Shown: positions 30,157 through 43,652 of the stretch, one piece after another | Numbering within the stretch: position 1 is the first letter of the stretch | Layout: the number at the start of each line of letters is the position of its first letter | NCBI GenBank assembly: GCA_018398575.1 | Contig: JAGTXZ010000008.1 | Coordinates: 1,736,001 to 1,800,000, forward strand | Source: Ampelomyces quisqualis | Lineage: Eukaryota; Ascomycota; Dothideomycetes; Pleosporales; Phaeosphaeriaceae | DNA: 64,000 bases | Direction of reading: 5' to 3' | Made by a program: the position numbers and the translations under genes | The notes under the pieces: generated by a model | Seen by the model: the letters and a program-made list of their open reading frames with translations, nothing else | Database searches by the model: none | Told to the model about the DNA's origin: nothing

Positions 30157-33100
30157 CTACTCCAAGTACACCGGAATCCCGTATACAACTGCTGCTGCGC
30201 CATTCAAGTATTTCAATACACATGCTTTCCGCGCATCTCGTACGCACTCATCCAGTCCCATCCCTCTATGCCGATCTGCCGTAAGTTCTGTCTCGCTGCC
30301 CAATGTGTTGACTTTCCGGCCGCCTTTCTTCGCGCTGCCTGGCGCCCTCGCCCCTTCAACCTCGTCTACTAACTGCGCAACCCTACTTTTGCCTTTTGTC
30401 TTGCGTCCGGGTGTCTTTGGTGGTGCCGCTGGAGCAGCGTCTTCCTGCGGCTCAGGCCAGAGACCCCATAGTTCACCGGCCTTGATGGCGAAACGATCGC
30501 AGTCTTTGTCAGTCACATCCCAGAGCATGCCTACAATAGCAGGCGCACCAGCAGTGAGGTACGACGCGAGCATTCCTGACGGCTCGTAAATGCCGTTCTC
30601 GGTCAGGTGTACAGACGAACAGCCGAAGAGAAAAGTCGTTGCACAGCCGGGTTTCCTGCTGTGATCGTCTTGCTGGCCAGGGTAGAGGCGACGCACAGCT
30701 TTTGAACGCACAAATTGTGCACCACTGCCATGCCCAAAGTAGAGTACCAAGTCCTTCTCTTGCAACGCATTTTCGAACTCCTTCTCGGTTGGTGCACGGT
30801 TAGCGATATGTTTCCAGTCTCCGTGTAGCTCATCCAAGCGAGGCTTGAGTGTTTTAGACGTATGGGATAGGTCGCCAGATGGGTTCAGAATACTTGTGCC
30901 CCTAGTTCCTGTTCGTATGTAGTGCCCAGGCGCGCGACCTTTCTGGTCCATGTGTTGCCTCGCCGCAAGCAAACGCTCTCGCAGAGCAGCGAGCGATGGA
31001 AGCCTGGAGATAGACAGCCTTTCCAAACAGGGCAATGACTCCCACGGAAAGCCATGTAAATTGTTGTCTAGGACAAGGATCATGTGCCGTGGGGCCTGCG
31101 GTGTCCTGTGTGCTTCGCTGTGATATGCCTGTAGTGCTTCCTGTGTTTCGACTACCATGGCATCAAAGTCGATTTCATCGTAAGCGTTGCGTTCGCCGTT
31201 GAAGTGCAGGATGTCAACGACAAAGTAGATAAGGTCCATTAATGCTTCATCCATATCCACCTCTTCGTCTGTGGCATCACCGAGACCAACGAACAAGTCC
31301 AGAATCCTCGTGTCCAGTACTGGTCTCTTCTGCGGGGTTTTCTTCTTGCGCGACGGAAGGTGCCGATTGAGTACGTTCTCCAAAGACTTGCGAAAACGAG
31401 CCAGTAGTGTGGGTTGCCGCTCGTGCTGAGAAAATACACCCTTGAAGCCGCCCAGCCAGATGTTCTCGATATTTATTAGCAGTTCTTGAAGACGAGTATC
31501 CAAAGCTTCTCGTTCAGTCCACCACTGCTGTCGGGCTTCTCTAGAGCTCATGTCTTTGGCCGTGCGGGTACTGAAGTCACTGAGTTCAATAATTTCGTCA
31601 AAGTCTCTCTTACCATCCTCGAAGGAGAACTCTTCTTCATCCATATCACGGGACGCATGTCGAGCCAACGGCAGGCGTAGAACGAAGGGAGTCATGCCAC
31701 TCTCGTAGCGTGTGATGTACAGCTCGTCGCGCGCTTCATTCAATGCCAAAGACATGACACTCCAAGTGTCGGGAATGATGTCAATGTACTTCTCCTGGAA
31801 ATTTGAAATGGCTGTGGGAGCACAACTGGACGAAGTAGACGTTGGCCAGCGAAGGCACTCCTCTCGCGACATTGGCTCTTTTTCCGCCTCCACTGACTCC
31901 TGGGTGAGCCTGAGTGCGTTGCATTTTGGTACCTCTACGCAATGTCAGTTACTACTATCCCATTGATTTGCGAAATACGTACCACCCATGTAGGCTGCGT
32001 AAAGCGGGTGAAGAGAGCCACCTAGTTCTCTCCCGGAAACTGCAGACAACAGAACAGTGATGGTGCCCAAAGCCATGGAAACTTGCTGGAACATGTGGTT
32101 CGGACCACTTGTGGCGCATGCAGTATGAGCTTCTACCAGGCGATCTCGTGCACTTCGCAGTGTCTCGACGAAATCTACTTTCAAAGGCTTTTTCGCTCGC
32201 CCACCTTTCGTGTTCATCGAAGAGCCAGGTGAAGGGCGTTTTGAAGCAGCATTATCGGACAATCTGAGCTCCTCGAGATTAATGGCAGGAAAGGCAATGG
32301 TGGATTCGGGTAACGTATTCACCGCAATATTTTCGGCAATTTGCTTAGCGCTCTGGGCCAGCATTGTCTTGAAAGTGGCCCACAAATGGGACAGATCATG
32401 GTTCGTGCTGGCTTCGTGTTCCTCAATCTCGACCAGGAGGGCCGAGGCTGTAGCAATATCTTCTTGTAGTAGGCTGACGAGGACTTGTCGATGGACGATT
32501 TCAGCCTGAAAAGTGTGCAAGATAGAGCATTGGCCAGTGCTGTTGACTGGCTCTGAAGGCGTAGTTGTGGCACCCTTAGATCTGGAGGCAGGAACTGCCT
32601 TTGTGCCAGTTGCGGTCGCGACACGCGACCGTGCGTTGGAAATACCTTTAGCAGCTGAATTCGGCGCAGGAGTCTTCGCAGTCTTGGCCACGGGTTTCCG
32701 GCCTCGCGTCATCGTTACAGCCTTGATGGGCTGTGCTATCTTTTCAATGATCTTCACTCGCGTCATTTGCTCAGCGAGATCATCGACTTCATCGGTGAAT
32801 GCGTCCAGAGTCTTGATGTATAACGGCGATGTCAAATGCTGCAACAATTGGTTCAATGTGGCGTATGTAGCAATTTCTTCCTGGTATTGCCCGTTCCAAT
32901 GCTGGATCCTCGCGAGGGCGGACTGGTAGCCGACCAAGGAGAGACATTTGCGAGAGGCATCGATATTTATGCCCAGAGACTCTAGTATCGGCTGCGCCTT
33001 GTCAGGTCTGCCACTCTGAGCCCAGCAATCCGCTCGCCAGCTGGCGTTGTCAATCATAAGTGTTGGTGACTTGGTAGCAGACGCGACCTTCTCGGCTTGC

Positions 33101-36100
33101 TCTGCCATCTGGATAGCTTCGTGCAAAAGACCCTGATGAGCGAAAATCTGTGAGTGTTGCATTAGACCCCGGTATAGAGCGGGCACCAAAGACCAGAAAT
33201 CGGCGCCACTCAACGCATCGTGGGTAACCGACACTACAAGAGGTGCACCTTTGTCGTTACGCATGGAGCTCAATGGATCAAAATTCTGGCCCGAACCATC
33301 AACGCTTGACTCGGATCCCTCTGTTGGTGTGGCTTTCTTCAACGCGGCTCTTGACTCAAGTGCAGCCCAGATCCGGCGATGAAGTGTTACACATTGTCTT
33401 GCGTGTTTAGCTGCGTCCTTGTATTGACCAGCAATTGTTGAAAGGAGCGAGTAGACATAAGATGCGTCGGCAAGTATCCTGTTGAAGCGTATCCTTCCAG
33501 ACAGTGTGGTCGATGGTTTTGCTAGATCCATGAATTGGCTGTCTGCAAGGGCAAATTGTCGTGCGGCATTCATGATGACGGATCTGATACCATTAGTATG
33601 TAGCCGTGGTGGAAGCGAGGACGACGTACCCTTTCGCAGCATTGCCGAGGCGAACCAGGTACTCAGCATAGGCAAGGTGCCAGCGCAGCTTCGCCTCAGT
33701 AGATAAGCCATGGCCAGCGGCCAAAGTCTCTGCTTTCGCCAAAGACAACCCAGCTTTTCCGGTATATCCAAGACGAAGGAAGTGAATCCCCAATGCGCAT
33801 AGACTTGTCACAAGCTCCGAAGCATCCGTGTTCTTCTGTAATTCGCCAATTTTAACCAAGAGGTTGAGCACTGGCAATGCCAGGTACTCCTCGCCTTTTG
33901 CGTTCAGGCACTCGACACTTGCCATGACATCTGCCACCCATGTTTCCGGGTCATCGATACAATTGGTCAGGCTCTTCCAAGTTTTCGCATTGCGTACGAG
34001 AGCCTCCCAGGTGGAGAAACATTCCTTTAAAATTGACACTGTTGGTTCCGACTTTTGTAACGCAAGTTTGAGCAAGCATAGGGCTTTCAAATGAGGTCCA
34101 AATCTTGCTAAGCCATCGTCTTTCGTGCTTGCAGCATCCAGAAGAGATAAATCTGACACGTCGGATTGTAAAGATGGTATCAGCAGAACATCTGGATGAT
34201 TGTGCGAAAGCTGCAGCAGTGTTACGAGCAGCCGGAGGCGTCGAATCGGGTACTCCTTCGGCGTGTAAAGCTCTCGTACGCGGCCCACGATGGTAGCGAT
34301 TGAGCGATTGAGATTATGATCCCAGTGTCGATTCTTGGACAAGGTTCGCAAATACAGGGTGAGTTGCCACTCCAACAGGGCTCCTCGGACTCCAGGCTCA
34401 AGCTCGATATCGTCAAAGAACGCCAATTCTTCCCCATCAGAAAGACTGAACTTGATGAAACTGCGATGATGCGACTTTAAAACTCGAGCAAAGGTGCTCA
34501 AGGGGCCTTCCGCACTGAAGATCTCGTGCAGGGACTTTGAAGCTGCGCTTTCTGAGAGGGCTTGGCAGATATCAGATTCGACATATGCCTGGATGCACTG
34601 TGTATAAGCTTTCCGCGACTTCTGAGCACTGTTCAGACTGTCGAGAAAGTCACCAAGCTGCTCAAGCTTTACCGCGAGATGACCCCCTGCTCGTATACCC
34701 GGTGTTTTGTTCTGCACAAGAGTGATAGAACGTTGCATCGCCGTAATTATTGTTTCCGTGCTGAGCTTTGCTCTCCGTAGCTGCATGAAGACGGCCCAGT
34801 AAGCGTTTGAGAGTTTTACGAACAACGTATGGACCATCTCTACATCGAGCAACTCGGGATTTGCGCCCTGCACAAGGTCTTCATCGATACGGTTCAAAAT
34901 GTGCAGAGACTCTTGTAGCATCATATCCAACTCTTGCCATTGCTCTTCTGTGGCGATGGTTTCCTTGCAACATGTCAAGACTGAATCGATTGTGCTCTTT
35001 GTACATTTCGACACCATGGTCATGCGAGCGTGATAGCGTTGCTGTGTTTTGTTGTCTGCGTCGTCTTTGAGCTTTGAGCCGACGATTCTAGCAGAGAAGT
35101 GTACACTTGCTGCTATGATTTGAGCAGCGAGCGTTGCAAACGGGGGTTTGTCGTAAGCCTGGGCTGTGGCGGAAGGAGATAATAGTAATCGAGTCGCAGT
35201 CCGCCTGAGGGCATTCACTTCCAGAAAAAGAGTATCCAATTCGGTATGGGATCCACTCAGGCTCCCCTTCAATGCCTCGAGCGCATTATGAATGGCTTCC
35301 TCCAGTCCATCCGTCGCAGAGTCCTTCGAGTATGCTTCAAAAGTCACAGTCGCCACACGGATGAGGCGAGCGCTTTGCTTACTCTGGGAAGCATGGTTTG
35401 GTAAGTCCGGCTGCGTGGATCCTAGCCACATAAGTGCTTCTTCGGCCAATCCCGCGGCTTGCGCAAGTGAGCTTAGGGCTTGATTAGATGTTGTGCCCGA
35501 TCCACTGCCCGCGATCAAGTCTTCGTAAAGTGATTTTGCCAATATGTATTTTTTGCTCGCAGATATCTGGGATCTTCGAGCAAAAGCATTCATGCATTTG
35601 GTGAAAGGCTCCTGAAGTTCTTGTTCCTCGTCCGCCTCATGTTTCACTAGAGCCCACCAACTCTTCCGTACCTTGAACGCAAGTTGTTGCAGCAGCAAGA
35701 CGGTCTCCGGCGAAGGTTGTAGAAGCTTCTCATCGTGCGAGCTGGAAATATGCGGGCATAGAGATAGTATCGTCTGCGCAAGGGTCTCGAGCTGTCTCGC
35801 CGCTTTCGCTTGGCCGTTCGATGTGGTATCGAGGTGCAAGATTAGGTTCACCGGCGAAGAAGCGTTGGAAAGCTTCAAGTGGTCCCAGCAAGCTTCGATG
35901 ATCCGAGGGCGGCTCAGTCTTGCAATGACACGCAGCGCATATGTCTGCAGATTTACCACGAGCGGTAGGGCAGGGCTATCAGGCGGTACTGGTCCAAAGT
36001 CTAACAACGATGCTAAGCTCTCTTTGTCCCCCATCGCAGAGCTCCGTGACGCTTTCTCAACACTTCGGCTCGCCGGACGTTGGACTTCGGTGTTGTTACC

Positions 36101-36853
36101 CAGATGTTTGTCCAATCTCTTCTTCAGGTGTCTCATCTCCTTGACAGCAAGTCCGTCAAGCTCCAGAGCCACGAGCTTTCCGACCAGCGCCAGTATGCCG
36201 CTTTCGAGTTGCAATGGCTGCGAGTCCTTTCCCAGGACCTTTGTAGCCTCCACCGTTCCCAGGTATGCAAATGCAGCCCGAGCACATTCAGCGGTTGACA
36301 CCAAGCCTGTGTCTGGGCCAGTTGTCAGGAAGGAGGAGTACGAGGAGGATCTGCGGATAGCTGGCTTCTGTGGCGAATTGTTCAGCTGAGAGACGGAGCG
36401 CTCCTTGAGAGGTCGTTTCGAGACAGATGCGCTCTTCGCATGTCCGGTACGAGGTCGCCCGGATGTGCGCCCATCTTCGACGGCATTGGGCTTCGACTGT
36501 AAGGAGGGTATTGGGGCGGTCGCCTTGGAGGGGCTTTTGAGAGCGCCGGCGAGATTCTTGAGCGTGATATTGGCGACTTCGGTTGCCAATATGTACTTGT
36601 CTCTTGGTGGGAGAGAGGCCGCTGTCTCCTTGATGGTGTCCACAGGCGCCGTGGCCGTTGCGGTTGCTGCTCTCCGCCGTGCCGTGGCCTGCACCTTGGC
36701 TCTAACATTTTCCTTTTGTGCCAGCTCTTCGCTTCTCTTCGCAAGCAAGTCCTGGAGTGTTGCGACGGTGGTAGCCGAGCATGTTGACGTCGATCGGAGG
36801 TCCGCTTTCACGGTGTCGATGCGCCGACGCGTTGGGTCGTCCTTGTTGGCCAT
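30157..36853 (-). CDS. ESP1: separase, C50 cysteine protease (2200 aa)
   Basis: Exons 36853-33630, 33583-31983 and 31934-30157. Introns of 46 bp (33584-33629, TACTAAT branch) and 48 bp (31935-31982) keep frame, giving 6603 nt. Separase cuts cohesin Scc1/Rad21 at the metaphase-anaphase transition after securin is destroyed. The C-terminal C50 domain carries the catalytic dyad: His2010 in LYFGHGSG and Cys2047 in FLFGCSS, followed by the conserved GMLWDVTDKDCDRF block. The N-terminal 1600 residues are a helical, TPR/ARM-like solenoid expected to bind securin. Basic low-complexity patches (near 70-180 and around 1440-1500) could be regulatory. The last 90 residues are Pro/Lys-rich then end YGIPVYLE. 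The length is normal for filamentous fungi. The start ATG is 36853 (MANKDDPTRRRIDTV). Confidence 0.96.
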
Positions 36854-39646
36854 GGATTGGGTTTCGTGCGGAATAGGTCCTCGTAGCGTGTCATAGAGGC
36901 CGCAAATTATACATTACTAAGAAGACGGGCGCGTAGGAGGTGTGACGCTATGCAGGGTCGATGTTGAAGCCGATGGTCGCGCCAAACATCCGAAAAGCAT
37001 AGTGCCATTTTCGGCCTAGCGTCCGGTTATGTGTCGGCAGTAGCTTCGACCTGAACCCTCGAAGCATACGCACAGTCACATGATGGCATACAATGCCACA
37101 AGTCACTCATCAGCCACACAATATGGGAACATCGAATACACGATGCGCCACCACGTTCGCAACTGTAGGACATGGACATCAGCCACCAGCAGACCAGTCG
37201 AGTTCTTCCTGTAGAACCGCAAGCAGCCCAAGCCAGCATGCTGCACACCGTCCTTCTGATGGACGATGAAAACTGTAGGCGAGGGAACCAGCGCCACAAA
37301 AGTGTGTAGCCTGATGTACTTGCATCCAGTCTCCTTTTGCTTCGCCAACGGCATCATCTGTGATGGAGGCATTATGGCGGACATGTTCGCTGTGGTCATC
37401 ACCAACATATCTGCAGCGTTGGCCATGTGAAGACCGTGCAGCTTGCATGTGCGACCAGACCAATAGATACAGTCTGCTTCTTCCGGCGTATCATGCGGCT
37501 TGTCGACTGTTTGAGCATGGGGTCGACAAATGGGATCCAATGTTTCGACAGTAGGCGAATGATCAAACATAGTGCTGACGGCCGGGTAGGACCTGAGGCA
37601 AATAGCCTCGCTTTTACAGGCTTGGCCGCACCATCAGCATCCGCAGAGGCGTACTCAAGTGGACGGCACCATGCAGAATCCATCACCGATGGGTAAAGCA
37701 AGTCGCGTGGAAGAGGGGTATTCTAGCGTCGCCCTTGCATAATGATGGGAAGTCTCAACACCTCGACACGAATTGTGGGGAAGGGTGCGGGACGGTCGAC
37801 GGGAAAGCTGGGGAACCTGCTAACACCGTACACACTATGTCGGCCAGGCTGCTAGGAAAGTAACGACCAAGTTGACCACGTGCCTCTGCCATTCATCCTT
37901 CGCTGATTGGCCAATAGGCTGTAAAGTTCCGACGGCCTGGAAGGTGACAGGCTGGTTAATTTGCAAGCCAGAAGTTACATGGTGAGAATCTGGATCTTAC
38001 TGGCAGTGAGATGCATTGGCTGCGACCGTCCGCGACACACCATCCTGATTCATGTGCCACGTGCGGATACGGGACGGGTACCTACCGTTGTGGCATTGGC
38101 TGGCTGGCTAATGTTGTCTCACCAAACAGCTGGTGGGACTTGACTATGACTATCCTACCACAATAGAAGGCCTTTGCAGCGCAGGGCGAATCGGGTAGCG
38201 CAGTGATCCTATGTGATTGGCGAGCTGCATTAACCATGCACAAGTAGTCATGTATACGTAGTCATATTGTTAGGGGCATGATAATGTTGATGAGTGGCCA
38301 TCGACGATTGGCAAGGTGACATGAAGCGCAGTGTCATGTTTCGACGTCCTAGTTCGCAAGCAGTATTAAGACCGTTCATTGTTTGCAAGGTCTCGACTAT
38401 CCAATATATTAACCAAGCATCTCTTGTGCTTCGTCATGGCTGGCAGGCCGTTTGTTAGGAAGGAGGCGTGCTGCTGTACGAATGGCAGCCACAGGATGTC
38501 TTCGTCCGGTAGCATGTCTTCTGGAACCACGCCAGCGTGTAGTGAACAAGATGCAATGTTTTGTCCGACGGCGCCCGCGTGCCGCTGCTGGTCGGATGTG
38601 CCCAGGTTTGTGGCTTGGACTTGGTAATAAATAGCATCCTCGGCCGTTCTGGGAGTCAGGTGTACCGCCGTACCGGATGTCCCAAGGATCCCGCGTCTGC
38701 ACCGGACCTCAACCGTCAGAGTGGACCGAGTCCCACTCCCCACTCCCCCGCAAAGTGGCTAGAGGCGGCGGAGAAATCGAGCCCACATGCCACGGCGCTC
38801 AATAATGCCCTTTGCGCACCAGACGCATACCTGCGCGCGATGAGCGTGCGCTGGCACCGCTTTGTGTTACCGTCAATCACTGACTCTCGTGGTGGTGCAC
38901 CGGCAAAAGGCTCCTGCGCGGACTGTGCAGCACGTGGTGGCGGATCTTGCCCCGTCCAACCATGCTGCAAGCTTGGTGAAACTCATCACACGAGTCGACA
39001 CGACAACGTCCCCTTTTCTCGTCTTCCATGACGCCGCTCTTTATGCGGCGCCGAGCGGGCATGGCTGCTGAAGTGTGGAAGAAGTGCGGTGTCTTGAGAC
39101 ATTTCACCTTAAGGCGTCTTCCGCGACACAATTGCCATAAGGACTCACCACCAACCGTCCTCACGGCTGGCTACACACGGGCTGCTTGTCAGACAAGGGA
39201 AAAGACGCTAGAGAAATTGGCGCTGTGCATGCCGTTACAGCAGACACCTGGACCATCCCCCCGTTTCCAGGTTAAAGCTGCATTCAGATGCTCAAGCTCC
39301 ACTGTACTAACTCCTTGCTCCTGCAGTGTACTAGTCTACGCCCCGTGCCCGTGCCTTTTCTTCTAAGATCCCAGCATGACTCTTCGTGGATGATACATCT
39401 GGCCTTGACCACCCCTTTGTGTATCCCCGCAAGCCACACCACAATCAACTAACAAAGGCCCGTTACTTATCAGCCCAACCGCAGCACTGGTCTTTGGAAA
39501 TCCCAAGCCGCACGAGACCAAGCCGTCTTCATTGCCAGAACGATTGCCGCTTTATCATCCATGATGAGTTGAGACCCTGATAGTCCGGCATCTCTCGAAT
39601 CCTCCCTTGATTCTCTCTCTCCAAGCATTCGGCTTACTGCTACGAT
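36854..39646. other. 2.8-kb intergenic region, separase/GPCR heads
   Basis: This long spacer lies between two divergent genes. Open stretches (for example 37103-37570 minus, 38561-39031 plus) occur on both strands with no family signal or joinable introns. Just before the GPCR start (39590-39640) the text is pyrimidine-rich. CCAAT-like words occur (for example ATTGGCCAAT near 37906-37915), but I cannot assign regulatory function. Confidence 0.45.
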
Positions 39647-41040
39647 ATGGCGCCCTACGATTTAGCCGCCCTTGAGGCCCGACAGGATATCGAGAAGCGA
39701 TATTTCGCAGCCCCGGACAGCTTGGAATCACTGACCCCAATATACAAGACCGGCCTAATACCCCTCACTGTTTTTGCTATGATGAGCTTGGTGTCAGTGA
39801 CAGCTCTGCTCGGCTTCATCACTCAACGCTTAATATCATGGCGGAGACATTACAAAGAATACGTCGGCTACAACCAATATGTTATCCTCATCTACAACTT
39901 GCTTTTGGCGGATCTCCAGCAGTCCATTGCCTTCTCAATATCCTTCCACTGGCTCCAAATTGACGCCATATTAGCGCCTACTGCGCCATGCTTCATCCAA
40001 GGATGGTTTCTGAACCTTGGAGATGTTGCGAGCGGCTTCTTCGTCCTCGCCATTGCGATCCACACTTGGCTTGGTGTCATCAAGGGGTACAAAATGCCAT
40101 ACAGGTGGTTCGTCGTGTCCATTCTCGGAATTTGGTTCGCAGCTGTGCTCTTAACAGCACTTGGTCCGGCCATGTACAAGGACCGCTTCTTCACACGCGC
40201 GGGAGGCTGGTGTTGGATTTCCAGCAAGTTCCAGGAGGAACGTCTATGGCTGCATTACCTCTGGATCTTCATCGTCGAGTTTGGAACCATCGCTATCTAT
40301 GGACACGTCTTCATTCACCTTCGGGGCCGCATACGGAGCATCATGACCAATGATACTGCAAAGCTTACGCGCGCCACCAAGTTCATGGTTCTTTATCCGT
40401 AAGTACATACACAATGCTAATGGGAGATTTTCACTGACTTTTGACCAATTTTAGAATCGCATACTTGGCCCTCACATTCCCAATTGCAGTAGGACGCATG
40501 ATCGTCATGGCGGGCAAACCACTGCCAGACACGTTCTTTGCTGTAGCCGGCGCGCTCCTCACGTCTTGCGGCTGGATCGACGCCCTCCTTTACACCTTGA
40601 CTCGCCGCGTCATCGTGAACAACGGTCTCAGTACAGCAGGCGGGCAGTATGACCGCACCGTCAACGCCACACTGACAAACGCAGCCCGGCCTGGCGATGC
40701 GCAGATGTACGGGCTCTCGTCCATGACCAGTAAAGAGCCCATCTCGTCGACCGCGCGTACCGTCACTATCGTCGGCGGTGGCAACAGAATATCGCGCTTG
40801 GTGGACCACCGTCATGGACGCAACAACTTGCGATCGAAACACCACGATTCGTTTGTAGAAGATAGCCCAACACGAACGGGCTCGCAAGACTCAATCATCA
40901 AGCCGATCCGCACAGACGGCATCAACATCGTCACTGAGACAAACATCCAGGTCGAGACCGCCGGCGAGGATCGTGCCAGCTTTGCGCCCGGACAGCAGTC
41001 GAGACCAAGAAGCGATACTGAACATAGCAGGTGCTCGTGA
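39647..41040 (+). CDS. fungal seven-helix receptor, cAMP-receptor-like/secretin-like GPCR (445 aa)
   Basis: Exons 39647-40398 and 40455-41040, 56-bp intron 40399-40454 (TGCTAAT and CTGAC branch candidates), frame kept (MVLYP-IAYLALTFP). Seven hydrophobic helices: about 38-62, 76-105, 117-145, 150-175, 200-226, 244-265 and 275-302. Conserved features include GYNQYVILIYNLLLADLQQ, FIQGWFLNLGDVASGFF and GGWCWISSKFQEERLWLHY (Cys pairing between loops 1 and 2). The cytoplasmic tail of about 145 residues is Ser/Thr/Arg-rich, a likely site of phosphorylation. It resembles the fungal receptors related to Dictyostelium cAMP receptors. Ligand unknown; coupling to G-alpha is inferred. Confidence 0.85.
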
Positions 41041-42908
41041 CACGCGCTAAGCTAGCACAAAGAACTTTCCGCATCTTTCTGTTCAATTACTACCCCTCTG
41101 TATCAATTCCCATTAGCGAGGCGTTCACCAGGCGTTTCCACCGTCCCCGCACGGAAATATACGCCCTTGCTTTCGCATGCTGTATGTACACGTGTCACGG
41201 CCATTCAACGCGGCCCCGATCCACACAATAGACAGAAAGAAAAACACCCCCCCAACAAAAGTCCTCACACGCACATGCATTATTGACGTGACCCAAAAGC
41301 AGCAACCACATTTTCCAGGCAGCGTAATCAATCGCCTTTGTTGTCCCAGAATCAACATCCACGTGCCTTGTTTCTCGACACCCGGAGACCCGGACCAAGT
41401 CACTCGCCCGACCCTTGAAACAAATCGGGCTGAATCCCCATCATTATTCCCAGACTCCCCCACGTGGTATACATAGGTCCGGACGGGCACTAGTCCAGAC
41501 GCTAGTACCGCACAGATGAAAGGCCGTTGTTTGGAGGTCTGCGCTAGTCATCACGAGCATGGCTATCGGGTACGGACTCTACGGAGGTGGGCGCGCACCG
41601 ACTGCAAAAGAGTGGTGGTACGACTCGACGGGTCGCGGTAATATTTTGGATCTGAGTAGGTTGATTGAGATGATAGTGGGGAGGATGCGACTTGTCGTTG
41701 CGGAATGATTCCTGCGGTGTTGTTTCGTACTTGTGCGCTAGGGCGAGTGTTACTCTTGGGCGTGAGTAGCTGGTAGCATTGAATGTGATGGAAAAGTCGG
41801 CTGGACAGTGGACAGGCTTCTCTGGTTGCATTGCATGTACACGGTGGAATTCTATGTGAGGCGTGTTCGACGTGTTCATGACTCTAGAGGAAGTACACAT
41901 GGCATGTGAAGAATTTGAGGGCGTCGGATACATTTGTAACGTTATTGTGACACGTAGCTGAAGTTTCCATGGCATTCGTACAAGAGAATGTGCTTGAAGT
42001 CGCACGGAGAAACCCGTGTTGTTGTAGATACGATTAACAAAATGTACATGCACTTGCAAGCACAAGCGGAAGATTTCCGGCCTGCGTGATACCAGGCTGT
42101 CTGCGGGTACCTGAATATGTGAGACGTGCAGCGGAGGCGGTGTTCTGGTGGCTTGGAAGGATTCGCGATGCCGCTGCACCAAAAAGATTGTTTGGCTTGG
42201 GCGCTTGGGGCGGGGGCGTCCGATCTCGGATCTGCAATTGTCTTAAATTCACCTCACGTCTTTCGCGTCTGCTACACCTTCGCGAAAAGCGAATCATCAC
42301 ATCGACTTGAAATGTCAGCGCGGATGCTCTACACTCTTACTACCTTGGAACCCATCTGTCGCTTACATGACGACCTGGGTAATGTCTCCAACCCTAATGC
42401 GACAATCCCTTCTTCTACCCCCTTTAGGTTCGAGATGCGAGCGCACAGGTTACCGAAGAAGAGAAAGGCGACTGACTGTGCAGCAATGAACTATGCCTGA
42501 AAGAACAGCCGTCTTGAGCTGCCGCAGGTCATGCTATTCGCTATCTGCCGCGCCACCGGTGAAAAGCCATCATCCATCATGCCTTCCTGGCCGTCGTTTA
42601 GGCCCCCACATCAACGCCGTACTCCTTGACTTTTTGGAATGACCGACCAGGACCTCCTCCATTCTACAGCCTATTCAGCTGTGTGAGTCACATCCGCATG
42701 TATGGGTCTAATTTCCAACATTGCATCTTTGTCGCTCACGTACATGTGCGAGTCAACAAACAGAACGAGGCAGAGCACGGGAGCCAAGGCGCCATGACTT
42801 CAGCGAGCACATGGAGTAAGCTTACTTCCGAGGAGCTCACACCGACATTGCAGCCTCAGCCCAGCTCGTAGCAGGCTCCAGCAGTATTCCCTCGAGATGG
42901 CAGCTGAC
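41041..42908. other. intergenic, no supported gene
   Basis: Open stretches such as 41544-42182 (minus, 212 codons) show no family resemblance and their residue use is not protein-like (His/Thr/Arg-rich with no hydrophobic pattern). The flank next to 42909 is the 3' side of the C2H2 gene. Confidence 0.45.
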
Positions 42909-43652
42909 TCAGCAGGGTTCCATCTTGTCCACGATACTGTCGATGGCCATGGATCGTGTTGAAGGCGTCGTGGGCGTTGGCGGCGCCTTTGACTCGGCCT
43001 GGAGTGGTACAGATACTGGCGCCGGTGGAGCTTGCGATTGAGGCTGGGCTGGCGGTAGAGAGACACTGCTTGTGTCGTCTGAGAGCGGCTCATTGTCGTC
43101 GCCAACAAACTCGTCCACTTCTCGCAGCCAGTTGGTCTTGAGTACGTCCATGGGCGGATCCAAGTCGCCAGGTTTCCCTCCTCGTCGAGCCTCTGCAGCG
43201 GTCATCTTGCGCTCACCACGTTTGTGGGGATGGAAATGCATGCGCCGGAGGTGACTGGCAGCGTTGTAGCATTCGTTATATCTCTTGCCTGTCTGGCAGG
43301 CCTTGCAGTTTGCCAGAAAGGTTTGGTCTGGCGACGTGTCGATAGTGACCCAGACCTTGCGCGTCTTTCTGTGGACGCGGTTGGTGTGCCGCCGCAGCTC
43401 ATGCTCACTGCGGAAGCCGTCGGGATAGTCTGAGCAGACGGGACACTTGAGCCGCAGTATCCTGCGCGTTGGAGTCTTGGATTCGTGAGAGAATATGGGT
43501 GAAGTATTTGGGGTTCCGTCACCGGGTGGAGCTGTGACGATGGTTTCCTTACGAGCTGATGGTGGTCTAGTGGGTTCGCCGGACGGGACCGTGTGCGGAG
43601 CAACGGCTGGTGCGTGTTCCTTCATCTTTGCTCGCGTTCTGGTCGGAGGCAT
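42909..43652 (-). CDS. C2H2-type zinc-finger protein (247 aa)
   Basis: A single exon starting at the ATG at 43652; an in-frame stop lies upstream. Residues about 69-100 form a C2H2 finger (LKCPVCSDYPDGFRSEHELR, then RHTNRVH), followed by a linker and a second Cys/His module (NCKACQTGKRYNECYNAASH, then LRRMHFHPHK). Variant paired fingers of this type are common in Dothideomycete regulators. The N-terminus is Pro/Thr-rich and the C-terminal 90 residues are acidic then Pro/Gln/Ser-rich, as in activation domains. A nuclear DNA-binding role is inferred; target unknown. Confidence 0.8.
   Translation of the reverse strand: MPPTRTRAKMKEHAPAVAPHTVPSGEPTRPPSARKETIVTAPPGDGTPNTSPIFSHESKTPTRRILRLKCPVCSDYPDGFRSEHELRRHTNRVHRKTRKVWVTIDTSPDQTFLANCKACQTGKRYNECYNAASHLRRMHFHPHKRGERKMTAAEARRGGKPGDLDPPMDVLKTNWLREVDEFVGDDNEPLSDDTSSVSLPPAQPQSQAPPAPVSVPLQAESKAPPTPTTPSTRSMAIDSIVDKMEPC

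Noticed and set aside
41544..42182. 212-codon minus-strand frame
   Set aside because: Composition and lack of hydrophobic periodicity are not protein-like; no introns or homologous motifs support it.
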